A DNA stretch of 64,000 nucleotides from assembly GCF_020520425.1 (NCBI RefSeq), contig NC_079492.1, positions 114,177,157 to 114,241,156 on the forward strand, read 5' to 3'. Of the stretch, positions 21,720-34,256 are shown in pieces. Made by a program: the position numbers and the translations under genes. Source of the DNA: Spinacia oleracea (Eukaryota; Streptophyta; Magnoliopsida; Caryophyllales; Amaranthaceae). A model generated the notes under the pieces. The model saw nothing but the letters and a program-made list of their open reading frames with translations, was not told the DNA's origin and did no database searches. The number at the start of each line of letters is the position of its first letter. Within the stretch, counting starts at the first letter, position 1.

Positions 21720-24700
21720 ATGAATGAAAACCAAATTGTTGTTAGGCATGAATCAGAAGGTGGCAAGACTCCCACAACGCGTGACGAATCACAAGATGTT
21801 AGTACGATTACAAAGACCATTAAAGGCCGTGGTCCGTCAAAAGGTGTTAAAGTCGCTAAGCCTATGTTCCTTGAGTATAATGTATATAATGTCCCCGATG
21901 GACAATGGTCTCATGAATACGGGAAGCAAGTTGGGAGTTGTGCTACTAGAATTAATATTAACGTCCCATTATATCCAAAGGTAGATGAGCAAATCAAGAA
22001 GGGGTTTTGGGAGGAGACTAAGGTAAGCATTGGATATTAACTTGATTTGTATATTTTAGGGATTATTTAATTTGATTTAAATACTATTTTTATAATCTAA
22101 CTTTTTTTAATTATTAACAGCTTATGTTCCACATTACTGATGATTCTAATCATTCGAGGGAGAAATATTTTCATTCTTGTGTGGCGAAACGATTTAGTTG
22201 TTTCAAGAGCAAGTTGGTGCGCCGATGGATAACTATGAAGGAAAAGAAGCCAAAAAATCAAACAAACAAGATGCCTTGGGATGTCTACAACCATATCACA
22301 GAGGATGATTGGAAGACTTTTGTTAAACATTATTTCCTGCCAGAGTCATTGGTAATGATAATATTTCTTTAACTTGTCCTTAAAGAGTTTTTCATGTAGC
22401 AAACTGACATTGGTTCTAGGACAAAAAGTTATCAGAAAAAACATTTATTTCCATCTTTTTATGTTGTCTTTGACAGCTTCGTAGTGAAAAGGCGAGGAAA
22501 AGTGCATCATGCAACAAGAACCCACATCGCACCGGCCAAAAGGGTTATAATAGAAAGCGACTAGATTGGATAAAGGATGGACGACTTCCACCAGATGCAG
22601 CTTTACCTATCTCGAGTAGCTCCTCGGTGAACTCATCAGTGACCTCAAATGTTAATAGAGTTAGAAAATACAGATCAAAGGAGTGGATTTTGGCCCATCA
22701 AGTACAAAATAAAGAGGGAAAGTGGGAAATTGACCCGAACGATTCAGAAGTTGTTGAAATCGCAACAAAAGCTGTAAGTAGCGATAATTAATTAATATTT
22801 ACTTGCTTTGATTAGAGAATATAAAGTAATTTTACTTTCCTAATTGGCAGTTAGAGTACATCGCAGAAGAGGAAAAAGGAAATCTTTCTTTCGAACAGGG
22901 TGAGGATGCCCTCACTAAAGCTATAGGGAAAAAAGATCATCGTGGGCGTGTCAAGGGAACAGGTGGCATGGTTGGTATCAAAAAGGCTTTCGGTCCGTGT
23001 ATTCGACATAGTAGAAGTGACCATGGTCATCAGAAAATTACGAATCAATCAGAGCTTCTGTGAAAAAGGAGTTTGAAGGTGAATTAGAGAAAAGGGTAGA
23101 GAAGAGGGTGGCAGAGGCCCTCCAAAAGCAACTAAGCACCTTGTTAAAAACAGGACAACTAAACTCCATTTCTACCCCGATACCTGATGACCTCCACTTA
23201 AATGATTCTGCCAGAGTTGACCTTGATGTTAGTGCTACAAGAACCACTCGTCACATCTTAGTGCCGCAACCACGCGAGCTAAAGGTACGACGTAGTCACT
23301 CTTTTTTAACATAGTTGCTTGATCCTTTTATGTTTTTAGTTGACATTTACTTAATAATCTGTATCACTTACAAAGTTGCATTGAAACCTTTGTTTATGAA
23401 GGAAAGGACTCCATGTCGTCTTGCCCTTGAGGAGAAAGTTTCAGGCAACAACATTGTCGTGGCGGATGGTATGGTACAACCCTCAGATGGTGCATTGCCC
23501 CAACATTTTACATCGATGAAGCCTGGTCACTATAAAGTCCAAGTTGATTTTGTTTACGAAGGACATGTTGATGATATTCTTCCGGTACCTACGGGAGATG
23601 GTTTCACTAACTTAGGCGGTACTCTGGGTAGTTTTGTGCAATGGCCCATACACTTAGTGATTTTCGAAGACGGCGAGGTATATATGTTTTATTGTTTAGA
23701 ATGTATATGTTCACGCAAGCACATTCGACATCTTACCTACTCTTGTTTTTGTTGAATTTTAAAGGATTGTATTTCACCTCCTAAAAAGAAGTCCAAGTCT
23801 AATGTTTCTAAAGAGAGGGATGGTAGCTCCAAGAAAAAGACAACGGTGTTAGCGGCCCAAAAGAAGACAACAGACTTACCATCCAAGGTAAACCCTCTAA
23901 AACTCATTCGAACCTAAAATGACATTTTCGCTCCCAACTTTGAACTAAAGAACCTAAGGACTCATTTGATTCTTATTACACGACTAATATGCATAGTTTT
24001 AAGTTTCTAAAACTCATTCGAACCTATTTATGCACATTTAAGGCTCGTTGGGTCGTTAAAGGTCATATATAGAGCTAAAATGACATTTTCGCTCCCAACT
24101 TTGAACTAAAGAACCTAAACACTCATTTTAATCCTATTACATGACTAATATGCATAGTTTTAAGTTTCTAAAACTCATTCGAACCTATTTATGCACATTT
24201 AAGGCTCGTTGGGTCGTTAAAGGTCATATATAGAGCTAAAATGACATTTTCGCTCCCAACTTTGAACTAAAGAACCTAAACACTCATTTTAATCCTATTA
24301 CATGACTAATATGCATAGTTTTAAGTTTCTAAAACTCATTCCAACCTATTTATGCACATTTAAGGCTCGTTGGGTCGTTAAAGGTCATATATAGAGCTAA
24401 AATGACATTTTCGCTCCCAACTTTGAACTAAAGAACCTAAACACTCATTTTAATCCTATTACATGACTAATATGCATAGTTTTAAGTTTCTAAAACTCAT
24501 TCCAACCTATTTATGCACATTTATGGCTCGTTGGGTCGTTATAGGTCATATATAGAGCTAAAATGACATTTTCGCTCCCAACTTTGAACTAAAGAACCTA
24601 ATGACTCATTTTATTCTTATTACATGACTAATATGCATAGTTTTAAGTTTCTAAAACTCATTCGAACCTATTCATGCACATTTAAGGCTCGTTGGGTCGT

Positions 24701-27045
24701 TATATGTCATATATAGAGCTAAAATGACATTTTCGCTCCCAACTTTGAACTAAAGAACCTAAGGACTCATTTGATTCTTATTACACGACTAATATGCATA
24801 GTTTTAAGTTTCTAAAACTCATTCGAACCTAATTATGCACATTTAAGGCTCGTTGGGTCGTTATAGGTCATATATTAACCTAAAATGACATTTTCGCTCC
24901 CAACTTTAAACTAAAGAACCTAAGGACTCATTTGATTCTTATTACATGACTAATATGCATAGTTTTAAGTTTCTAAAACTCATTCGAACCTATGTATGCA
25001 CATTTAAGGCTCGTTGGGTCGTTATAGGTCATATATTGAGCTAAAATGACATTTTCGCTCCCAAATTTGAACTAAAGAACCTAATGACTCATTTTATTCT
25101 TATTACATGACTAATATGCATAGTTTTAAGTTTCTAAAACTCATTCGAACCTATTCATGCACATTTATGGCTCGTTGGGTCGTTATATGTCATATATAGA
25201 GCTAAAATGACATTTCCGCTCCCAACTTTGAACTAAAGAACCTAAACACTCATTTTAATCCTATTACATGACTAATATGCATAGTTTTAAGTTTCTAAAA
25301 CTCATTCGAACCTAATTATGCACATTTATGGCTCGTTGGGTCGTTATAGGTCATATATAGACCTAAAATGACATTTTCGCTCCCAACTTTGAACTAAAGA
25401 ACCTAAGGACTCATTTGATTCTTATTACACGACTAATATGCATAGTTTTAAGTTTCTAAAACTCATTCGAACCTATTTATGCACATTTATGGCTCGTTGG
25501 GTCGTTATAGGTCATATATTGAGCTAAAATGACATTTTCGCTCCCAAATTTGAACTAAAGAACCTAATGACTCATTTGATTCTTATTATATGACTAATGT
25601 TAATTGACTATTGTTATAGGAATTTTCGCATCCAAAGAAGTCGAATTCTAAGCCTAAGTCCAACTTAGAGGTCGTGGGTAGTTGTGATCGTAAAACACAA
25701 GAATCAACCACCAAAAGCAAGAAAGCGGGACTTGTACACGATGCAATTCAAGGTCTTGGCCCGTCATGCAAATACTTGCAGTTTATCATGACTTCGGCGC
25801 CTGATGATATATATGATAATACTACCATCCCATTGGCGGCCTCAGTTTGGCACTCGGATTTTGATCAAGAAACATACATAACTGCGTCTGATATAGGAGA
25901 GTTCCTTCGCGGGGCGTGCTTAAACATTTCAGCGATCCAAGTCTACATATTGTAATTAAATGTTTTATTGTTGTTAATAAAACTATTATTTCTTTGAAGT
26001 TTTTTCTCTTTATCGATCTTAATAGTGTAATCTTGTTTATTTTGTAGGTGTTTATTGCACGATCATGCCAAATCATTTGAAATGTCTCGGATTTCGTTCA
26101 TTTGTCCCGAGATTATGTCAAGCACTAGAATCAAGGCCGACCCTGGAGCGCCAACAATGTATTTGAAAAACATTTTCCAAGCTGAAATTGAAAAGGAGAA
26201 GATGGGTAATCCTAACCTAACTAATTGGTTTTTAATCCCATATAATCAAGAGTAAGTGTGTTATATTATATAAGTTTCATATAAAATATTAATTATTATT
26301 GTTATTAAATATTTAATATATCATTTATAAATTATACAGAAATCATTGGAATTTATACGTGATGGACCTACGTAGAGGTTATGTATATATTTTCGATTCT
26401 GCTAGAGATCCACGTCGAACAGATTATGCATGGGGAATCTTGAGTTTGTAAGTTCTTTTGCTTACAAATTACATTAGTCTTTAAGAAACCTAAGCCAAAA
26501 TCATATTCATGAGTACCCATGTTTCGTTAATTTTCTAGGGCATACCAAGTGTACAAGTGCAATGGTGGGCATTGTCCGAATAAAACGAGTTTTAAGTCGT
26601 GTAAACCCATTCATATAGAGGTATAACATGTTTCTTAATTAGCTTTTTGCTTTGTTTTTATTAATTATTGGCCTTGCAAGATAAAGTATTATGTTTCTTA
26701 ATCAGTGTGCTCAACAAATCGGCGGAACTGAGTGTGGCTATTACGTTATGAAGTTCATGTTAGAGATAGTCACGTTACAACATGACTATGAAGGCCGGCT
26801 AGATGAGGTAATTAAGTAACTAATTGATTCGTATTCTAGACTATTAATACATTGTCATTAGTTGCTTGAATGTTAAAATGTGACATTTCATTTGCATTTA
26901 ATCGATCTAATATATGCTCCATCAATTTTTTTGTTTTTGTAAGGTCTATACTCCGAGGACTGCGCCTTATGCTAGTGAGGAAATTGATGTGGTTCGTGAG
27001 CAATGGGCGAAGTTTTTTACCACCAAGTATTTATTATTGACCTGA
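21720..27045 (+). CDS. CACTA second gene: Ptta/En/Spm-type domain fused to Ulp1-like (C48) protease
   Basis: Thirteen exons fit GT-AG introns: 21720-22022, 22121-22351, 22477-22773, 22851-23284, 23402-23677, 23765-23887, 25620-25951, 26048-26251, 26340-26447, 26539-26620, 26706-26807, 26944-27045 (22851-23284 read as one exon or two). The N-terminal third has the Transposase_24-like pattern (RWITMKEKKPK, W..F; LTKAIGKKDHRGRVKG); a segment after 23402 resembles the family's middle domain. The C-terminus is a Ulp1 cysteine protease: His in NHWNLYVMDL, Asp in IFDSARD, Gln in CAQQ and Cys in GGTECGYYV. All exon lengths keep frame except 22851-23284 (434 nt, one short), so the frame breaks near 23,030-23,045 at an A4 tract. 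Such fusions occur in plant CACTAs; the protease's role is unknown. About 864 residues if the base is restored. Confidence 0.75.
23900..25605 (-). repeat. 161-bp tandem repeat array 2 (inverted), in an intron
   Basis: The reverse complement of the array 1 unit occurs at 161-bp spacing from about 23,939 to 25,549 (landmark TTTGAACTAAAGAACC), eleven occurrences. It fills the 1.73-kb intron 23,888-25,619 of the second gene. Units are more diverged than in array 1. A transcript of this intron would be complementary to plus-strand transcripts of array 1. Confidence 0.95.
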
Positions 27046-27299
27046 TGGCGCTTGATCGTGTTGGTTTAGATGTTATAGAACAATCTTTTATGTTAAAATG
27101 TATGCGTACTTTGAAATTGGAACGTAAATGTATTTAAATGTATCGGTATGTGCACTTTTGGTTTTGGGATATATACAAAACTCCAGTTGTTGTTTTTATA
27201 TTTGTTATACAGGTTGCGTTATTCTATTATTGTTTTGACAGGTTTCTATATTTGGTGCAAGGCACTCTAGGTATCCCTAAACAAAATTAGAATTTTCCC

Positions 27300-27701
27300 G
27301 CCAAAAGTGCTTTTTGCAGCGTACATATATGTTGTACGCTGCAACAAGGGAAAAAAATTTCGCAAAAATTCAGACTTGTTGCAGCGTACAAATAAATGTA
27401 CGCTGCAAAAAATTGAGTAATTCAGACTTGTTGCAGCGTACAAATAAATGTACGCTGCAAAAAGTTGGGTCTGTTGCAGCGGGCTTTTATATGTACGCTG
27501 CAACAAGTCCAAAATTTTGCCAATTTTTTGGCACTTGTTGCAGCATACATCTAAAAGCCCGCTGCAACAAATCACTTTTTGCAGCGAACATGTACGCTGC
27601 AACAAGTTCAGACTTGTTGCAGGCCCCCCAGTTGCAGCATACGATGTACGCTGCAACAGGGGTCTAAAAGCCCGCTGCAATAAGGGTTTTTTCTACTAGT
27701 G
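27300..27701. repeat. Right subterminal repeats and terminal inverted repeat of the CACTA
   Basis: About a dozen TTGCAGCGTACA motifs in alternating orientation, many forming hairpins with 20-30-bp arms, end in ...TTTTTTCTACTAGTG at 27701. The arrangement mirrors the left end but is denser. Confidence 0.9.
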
Positions 27702-28332
27702 AAGCAGAAAAGAGAAAGGTAACCAAGTAAGCAAATATGTCAATACTCACGCTATATTGCACCATAGAGCACGAATTTTTTAACATTTGGCTTGTTAAGT
27801 ATAACCCTAAATTGGAAGATTGAATCGAATGAACTCCATTCAAGGAAACTACTAATTTCACGGAATCAATTGAATTCCAATACATAAACCTAATTCCACA
27901 AAATCAATAGAAAACCCCAAATTCGAGCAAAATCAACTTGAAATATTGAATCAAATGCATAAATTTCAATCGAAAATTTAATTGAAGCATATATACAAAA
28001 CTAAACGAGTAGATTTAACTTACCAGAACACTGGTTTGTGATAACGATGAACAGATTGGATCTTCAAAGATTGCACGAGGGGTGTAGAAGAACGACAAGA
28101 GGGAGAGAATGGCGAGATTCCGCAAGAGGAGAGAGAAAGTTGAAAGAAGAGAGAGAAAGAAATTCTGAAAATTGAGGGAGTGAGAGGAGGTCATTCAAGG
28201 CGGTTAAAATTACTAATTTACCCTTAAAATTTTCGTTTGTTCGGGCAGATCTTCGGCCGTTGGATTGAGTTGGTCAAGGGCTGAGATTGGTTCTCAGTTC
28301 TCATCTTAAGGGGTGGTTCTCACCGGATCCCG

Positions 28333-28371
<39 letters not shown>

Positions 28372-28706
28372 GGCGTGTCGACGGTAGCTTTTGAGGTAGC
28401 GGGTAGCGTTTTGACCTATTCAAGACGCTACTTGTAAAATTTGTGAGTGTTTGACAAGGTAACGGTTTAGGTAGCGGTTAGCAGTAGAGGTATTGGTTAG
28501 GTAGCTTTTGTCAAACATTAAAATTAGTAGCTCTTAAGGTAGCAGGTAGCGTTTAACAAATTAGCGCGTCTCTTGTGTGACCAACCACCACTAGTGGAAA
28601 AACAGTCATTTGCGTCGCTCATTTAAGCACATTTGGGTCGCACATTGGTGCGACGCAACTGGCTGCGACGCAAATGAAAAAAGTCATTTGTGTCGCACAT
28701 TTGGGC
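27702..28706. repeat. Right copy of the near-identical direct duplication
   Basis: Collinear with 8,052-9,204 apart from the TA run length. It begins at the exact base after the CACTA right terminus. At its right edge it continues into the complete CACTA-like element (28,589-34,722), whereas the left copy breaks off there. Confidence 0.9.
28337..28368. repeat. (TA)16 microsatellite
   Basis: Counterpart of the 180-bp TA run at 8,687-8,866 in the duplicated segment; 148 bp shorter. Confidence 0.95.
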
Positions 28707-29190
28707 GACGCAAATAAGAGTCATTTGCGTCGCAGATTAGCTAATCTGCGACGCAAATGACTTTTATTTTAACATGCCGAAAAGTCATTTGCGTCGCGGT
28801 TTAACTAAACTGCGACGCAAATGACTTTTCAATATGTTAAAATAAAAGTCATTTGCGTCGCAGATTAGCTAAAGTGCGACACAAATGACTTTTCATCATG
28901 ATAAAAAAAAAAGTCATTTGCGTCGCAGTTGTAGCTAATCTGCGACGCAAAATGACTTTTGGATATTCTAAAAAAAAGGAGCTGCTGATTTTATTTAATC
29001 CATAGATTAAATAAAATAAGCAGCTTTCAATACTAGTATATTCAGAGCATAAAAATAAAAGTAAACTAGGTGAAAATTTCGGCAATGTTTCCTTTGTAAT
29101 TTGACCCTCCCCGATACCGGAAATGTTATAATACAAAATGTGAAAGTCTTAGTTTTATTTCCTCTAGCTCACACTAACAATATACAAATT

Positions 29191-29341
29191 AACATTCAAT
29201 TTCAACAATAAGTCCACTATGAAAAAGTCCACTACGAATGCATGGAGAAGCCAATATTTCTCCATCTACTACCTCACTTCTTGATGCCCTTAAAGGTTTC
29301 ACACGAGGCTCTGCCTCGAAATATGAATAGATGTCTTCATC
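29191..29341 (-). pseudogene. Terminal exon with poly(A) signal inside the CACTA-like element
   Basis: On the minus strand a CAG acceptor (at 29342) precedes about 49 codons (starting DEDIYSYFEAEP) ending in TAA near 29191, followed some 20-30 bases later by an AATAAA near 29,165. This looks like the last exon and 3'UTR of a gene. I do not recognise the peptide. It may belong to the same captured gene as the upstream VHS exons or to a different one. Confidence 0.45.
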
Positions 29342-29455
29342 CTGATAAAACATTAAAACAATGGAAAATTATGAAAATTATGGACTTTCACCTGTAATTA
29401 ACACACAAACCACCTTGGAAAGTAAAGCAATTATCACTTTATACTGAAATATTAA

Positions 29456-30258
29456 GGATTTTTTGCCAAAAAGGACCTTTTATAAACGGTTTTTTGCGAG
29501 AAAGGACCTTTTATGACGAAATTGGTGAAATGGGACCTAAAACATAAAATTTTTTGTTGATTGGGACCTTTTACCGGTTTTTTGGAGTTGACCCAAGATT
29601 CAGGCAACGACTTTGACACGTGGCAACCGGAGAGTGCCACGAGTCCATTTAATGATTAAAAAAAAATTTGCCCAAAAAAAAAAAGCCTAAAAAAAAAAAT
29701 TCGATATTTTTTTTTTTGTGGCCCCAAATCGAATTTCTTTTTTTATGCCCCAATTTTGCGAAGAACCCTAATTTTTTCGACGCAAAATTAGAACAATTGA
29801 GGGGGGAAACTAGCAAACCTCATTCGTGTGGCTATGAATAACAATTCGTGGTAGACAATTTCAGTGACGAACTTTAAGGCAATTGGGATTTTGGAGGGAG
29901 AATTGGAGCAAAAAAAATCGATTTGGGGCAAAAAAAAAATATCGATTTGGGGCAAAAAAATCAATTTCGATTTGGGGTAAAAAAAAAATCGATTTGGGGC
30001 AAAAAAAAAAAAAAAAATCGATAATTTTTTTTTTTGGGGGGGATTTTTTTTTTTTTAATCATTAAATGGACACGTGGCCTTCTCCGGTTGCCACGTGTCA
30101 AAGTCGTTGCCGGAATCTTGGGTCAACTCCAAGAAACCGGTAAAAAGTCCAAATCAACAAAAAAAATTATGTATTAGGTCCCATTTCACCAATTTCGTCA
30201 TAAAAGGTCCTTTCTCACAAAAAAACGTTTATAAAAGGTCCTTTTTGGCAAAAAAACC
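29456..30258. mobile_element. MULE-type MITE with long inverted repeats
   Basis: Inverted repeats of about 200 bp start GGATTTTTTGCCAAAAAGG at 29456 and end with the complementary sequence at 30258, flanked by the perfect 9-bp direct repeat AAATATTAA (29447-29455 and 30259-30267). A 9-bp duplication is characteristic of Mutator-like elements. The core (about 29,880-30,050) is a low-complexity run alternating A-tracts with ATCGATTTGGGG. It sits in a presumed intron of the captured gene. No transposase. Confidence 0.9.
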
Positions 30259-30473
30259 AAATATTAAACTAAAATATATTATCACTAAAAGCTAACGTGT
30301 ATCTAATAAATCTGAAACGTAGCATCGCCGAGCAGGTTATGCATATACTCAATTAAGTACATTAATCTAACACGAGTCTTGTCTGTAAAGGGACATCTAA
30401 TGATCCAACAGTTAAGCTAAGATCATATCACTTAATTCTAGACAAGAGTAACTGATATATTAAGTTTGGATAC

Positions 30474-31429
30474 CTGCAGCACATCTTGTTCGGGAGAAGA
30501 AGATAGAACGGTTGAAAGAAAGCTCAATGCAATTCCGTGCGACATTAAATGCTTCTTTTGTGTCTTCTTCTGAGAAGCTTTGTACTGGAATATCAGGCTG
30601 TGCAAGAGGTGCATTCACATCTGCTTCAAGGACAGAGCAAGGAGGGGTAAAAACAGGTGCCAAACTCTCATCATCACGTCCTGGGAATCGGATTCCTCTC
30701 GATCTCAAGCTCTATTAAGTTAAAGAATTAAAGAATAACACGTTAGAAAGATGAAAAAAGGATACCAAAATATCTGCTCATTCCAAATAACATTTACTTG
30801 ATAAATTACCAGTAAGCAAAAGATGGAAATATACGAGTACAAAAAATTATCATTCTGGTCATCTCAAAAAAAGAAGGAAGATGAATATGCATCTTATAAA
30901 ATAGACATACCTTATATGTTTCTTCAAATACAGGCAAGTATCTGAGTTCGTTTGAAGATTCCCCCCGGGATTCAATTAACATAAGTGCCTTGTTCCTGTT
31001 CATAATCACAGTTTGAGGGTCATCAATCAACTTCACCATCTCATCAAGAACCCTCTCAGACGCCACCTTAGAGAAGTCTTTTTCGCAGTTCTTAACAACA
31101 GTTTCGAGCAACACCATAGACAAATACTGAACCCTATGGGTCTTTAACATAATCCGCTTCTTTTTCCCTCGAATCAAGTCAATACTATTGACTCTCTCTT
31201 GATTAACCATGTCACATATCTCCAGATTCGTGGCCCAATCTGGCTCCTCGAGGGTCTCTACAGTGGCCTCCTCAACAATCTTATCCGTCTGATTCAGCCC
31301 TTGGAATAATTCCTTCATCTTGTCACCCATCGATCTCACACCAGCACTCATTTTCTTACCAACCTCAATCCCACCGATCTTTAGGCGCTCACCCAATGAG
31401 GTGACTTTATCCATCAAGTTATCACTCAT
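30474..31429 (-). pseudogene. Captured TOM1-like (TOL) gene fragment, VHS domain and start of GAT region
   Basis: Two exons on the minus strand, 31429-30911 and 30711-30474, joined in phase 0 by a GT-AG intron. The first encodes MSDNLMDKV..., then a VHS domain (about residues 45-170: TLEEPDWATNLEICDMVN, GKKKRIMLKTHRVQYLSMVLLETVVKNCEK). The second encodes SLRSRGIRFPGRD, a hinge typical of plant TOL proteins, and the start of the GAT region. Intact TOL proteins bind ubiquitinated cargo at endosomes for ESCRT sorting. An extra base in an A-run at about 30,519-30,521 shifts the frame just as the GAT domain starts, and the rest of GAT is missing. It is a 5' gene fragment retained with its intron, so it was captured as genomic DNA. 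Confidence 0.82.
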
Positions 31430-32479
31430 CTTCACAAACCCCTCTAGTTCAAAATTATAACCCAAAACACACCACTGGTTATTCTACAAGCAGCGACGAC
31501 AGACCTAAATTGTGCAAAACAAACCAGCAAATTTGAAACAAACTTATTTCAGATTTTCAGTTGAATTCAAAGCACAACAATCACACAATCCAATAGAAAA
31601 TTTAAAAGAAGCTTATAACTCGTCAAACACGTTAGAATCTTGAATCAGTCTAAAATACAAGGGTTGATTATACCCTAAAAAACATAAATGACAACAAAGG
31701 ACCAAACTACATTCTTCAAGATACATATGGATCACTGATATAACTTCATGATAGTTCTGATTATACTCTACTCAAGCCTCTTGTCATTCACAGTTAGTGT
31801 GAGATATATAGACATACGCATGGGAAAACACAATACAAGAATTTACAGCAGCACAAAAATATGCTAATGAAATGGAGATGTTTCCCATCCAAACAGCTAA
31901 CCCAAACAAAAATGCATATACAAGGCAATAGAATAACTAGTACTACGTATATAAAAAGAGCAGTTCAAAGTTATTTAACAAACAACTCGGAATAAAATTA
32001 ATTCCCCCTCATGCGGGTACAGGTGAATTGCAGGTGAAACAGGTTACGTAATATTGGCAAGGTGACTAAATTCGGATCATAAACAAGTATTACTTATGTT
32101 TTTCTACGCTCTACTTTCGGGCTTCATATGTGTTTATAAGTTATACTAGCTAGGAAATGGAGAAATATGAATCTGCTTTCTTTTCAATATGAAAATATTT
32201 TCCATTTAAGAGAAAGTTATTTTTCTTCTTATTCAACCTCTACTCAACAAAACTCTCACAAGGAATCACAAGATTCACAACCATAGTTTTTCCACATTCC
32301 TCAATATTCACAGATCAGAACCACAATATCATATCAGAAACTTAATATTGATTCCACAAAAGGCATGACAAAATTAAGGCTAATAATAACTACAAGTAGG
32401 AAACAATATCATATGGAGACCTAACTATGAGGAATTCAGGGGAAATGAAGCTAGAAGGGAGAAAGTAAGATAGAGTTAC

Positions 32480-32786
32480 CTGTATGACACTATGAGCAGA
32501 AAACCTTGACCTACTGCTGTGGAAACTGACATCAACCTTCTCCCACGGAACCCAAGATAAACCTGTCACCAGTTCCTCTACAAGTAACCAGCCCAAAGTA
32601 AAAGATGAACAAAACAAGTACTATCAAACAACAAAATACATTTGGTTCATGAACGTACCTTCTATTTTGTCACATCTACTATCTTCTTCTGATGCAACCT
32701 CATTTGGTTCCCGTGCTTCACGAAGCTCCTCGTAGACTATATGAGGGTATTTCTTCATTTGGGTTCGCACGACCAAAATTGTTCTC
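32480..32786 (-). pseudogene. Captured exon pair of an unrecognised gene
   Basis: Two minus-strand exons, 32786-32659 and 32577-32480, have good acceptor and donor sites. Their phases agree (phase 1), giving about 75 residues through KKYPHIVYEELREARE and TGLSWVPWEKVDVSFH. The spliced frame does not run into the VHS exons, because their 5' leader has a stop in that phase. I do not recognise the family. It is probably a second captured fragment, or the N-terminal part of a chimera. Confidence 0.45.
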
Positions 32787-34085
32787 CTAAAAAATGGATG
32801 CAATATATAAATTGAATGGTTAGAAGCAGGCTGACATAACTGCTTTCAACAGAGCAGTGTAGGAGAAACCCAAAAAATATATGAAAATTAATTTGCAAAA
32901 TTAAAGGAGAAGCATGACATTTTCTAAAAATTCACGTAGCATCAACCAGATAGTACAAAAGACAATTAGTCAAGCGAAAAAATTCCAAAATGTTTACAAC
33001 ATTTGATAACTAACATAATATATGAATGTTCTAATGGTAGGATAACAGCTCAACTCCACTCGACCACTCAAACATAACAACGTATAGCATCATCCTCAAA
33101 CATAACAACGTGTACGTCGCATAAACATACTTTATTAGCTACCCAGGGAAATATATATGTAGTGCTGATGTTGGATAGAAGGATAGTTCAAATATTTATT
33201 AAGTGAATATTTGTAATTAAATATAGAAGGATGCCATATTATCAGGCAATCAAGAAATCAAATTACATTCATCATTCTCGAATAGAAAATGAAGATGACT
33301 AGAGAGGAAATTTAAAACATAAAAGAAATGGATAAGATACCCTGTGAAAAAACACAATATGTGGAGTCCCAAACTGTCAATAAATTAGATTAAGCCATAT
33401 TGACCCCAATTCCCAACACTATACAACCAATATAGTGAATCAAGAAGCTCAAGGGATTCTTTCAAATTCTAACAGAAACAATTTGATGAGAATGTGTTAA
33501 TCTCTTCAAAGGCGCAGACAAACCACAAATATGGTACCACATGGCATACAATAGAAACACCAGGCTAACGGTCTTTGAAATCCCACCCACAAAACAATGT
33601 CTCAGTAGAATTAGTATCAAAGGCACAACACAATGACCATTAGCAACTTAGATCCACCACAGAAACTCAGAAATCTCAATATCACAACAAAAAATCACAG
33701 AGAAAACATAATCATATACCACAATACATCGACACGAACATTTCAGATCAAGAATAACGATTTCCGTCCAAAACATTAGCATTTCAATAATATAAATCGA
33801 CACAAACTATAAAAAACCCCAAATTGTTAACAACATTTGATAACTAACATAACCCTAAATTTATAAGAACCAGGACCTCAAATTAAGCAAAGTCGTCTTC
33901 TCCAGCTAGATTTAGTTTTACACGCAATTTACTCAAAACCCCAAATATCAAAACCCTAATTCGTTCCATCTAATAATTGGAAAAATTAGCCTAAATTTCC
34001 TGCACAATAAACTTACTAGGCTCAACTAATTAAAGGAAATTCAATTTAATGAACAATCAAAACAGGAGAATTAAAGTAAACCAAC

Positions 34086-34256
34086 CTTGAGAAAGAAAAG
34101 AGGAGTAACAGAAGATTTGGTCGGCCAGAAGGGAGGACGACAACCGCAGTACCTATGGTAGAGGCGAGTAGGTGGTAGCGGCGGCGAGAAGCGGGATCTA
34201 CCGGCGAGCAGAGTAGTGCGGTGGATGGTATGGTGAGAGGAGGCTTTGAACTGCAC
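34086..34256 (-). pseudogene. Possible captured first exon, Ser/Arg/Pro-rich
   Basis: A minus-strand open segment rich in Ser, Arg, Pro and Thr with few acidic residues, ending at CTCAAG/GT (34086/34085). It would suit an organelle-targeting first exon, but no ATG is in the same frame; an ATG about 20 bases upstream is in another frame. It may equally be a 5'UTR exon. Confidence 0.3.

Larger units (their letters stand above)
12129..27701 (+). mobile_element. CACTA (En/Spm) transposon with two genes, about 15.6 kb
   Basis: The left terminus CACTAGTAGAAAAAACCC and the inverted right terminus match over about 28 bp with two mismatches, and both are followed by subterminal repeats based on TTGCAGCGTACA. 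Inside are an intact TNP2-like transposase gene (13,879-17,151) and a second multi-exon gene (21,720-27,045), both on the plus strand. There are also two 161-bp repeat arrays in opposite orientation and two GATC-rich minisatellites. The two flanking trinucleotides do not match (TTT left, AAG right), although CACTA elements normally create a 3-bp duplication. The left flank is LINE and the right flank is the start of the duplicated segment, pointing to a rearrangement at one end. Confidence 0.93.

Noticed and set aside
21199-21820. Minus-strand frames of Ser/Asp/Gln/Ile repeats
   Set aside because: Translation of the GATC minisatellite; no support as genes.
27267-27699. Cys/Ala/Thr-rich frames at the CACTA right end
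   Set aside because: Translation of TTGCAGCGTACA subterminal repeats.
12129-27701. Subterminal repeats as a possible CRISPR-like array
   Set aside because: Repeats are irregular, bidirectional and confined to transposon ends; this is a plant nuclear sequence.
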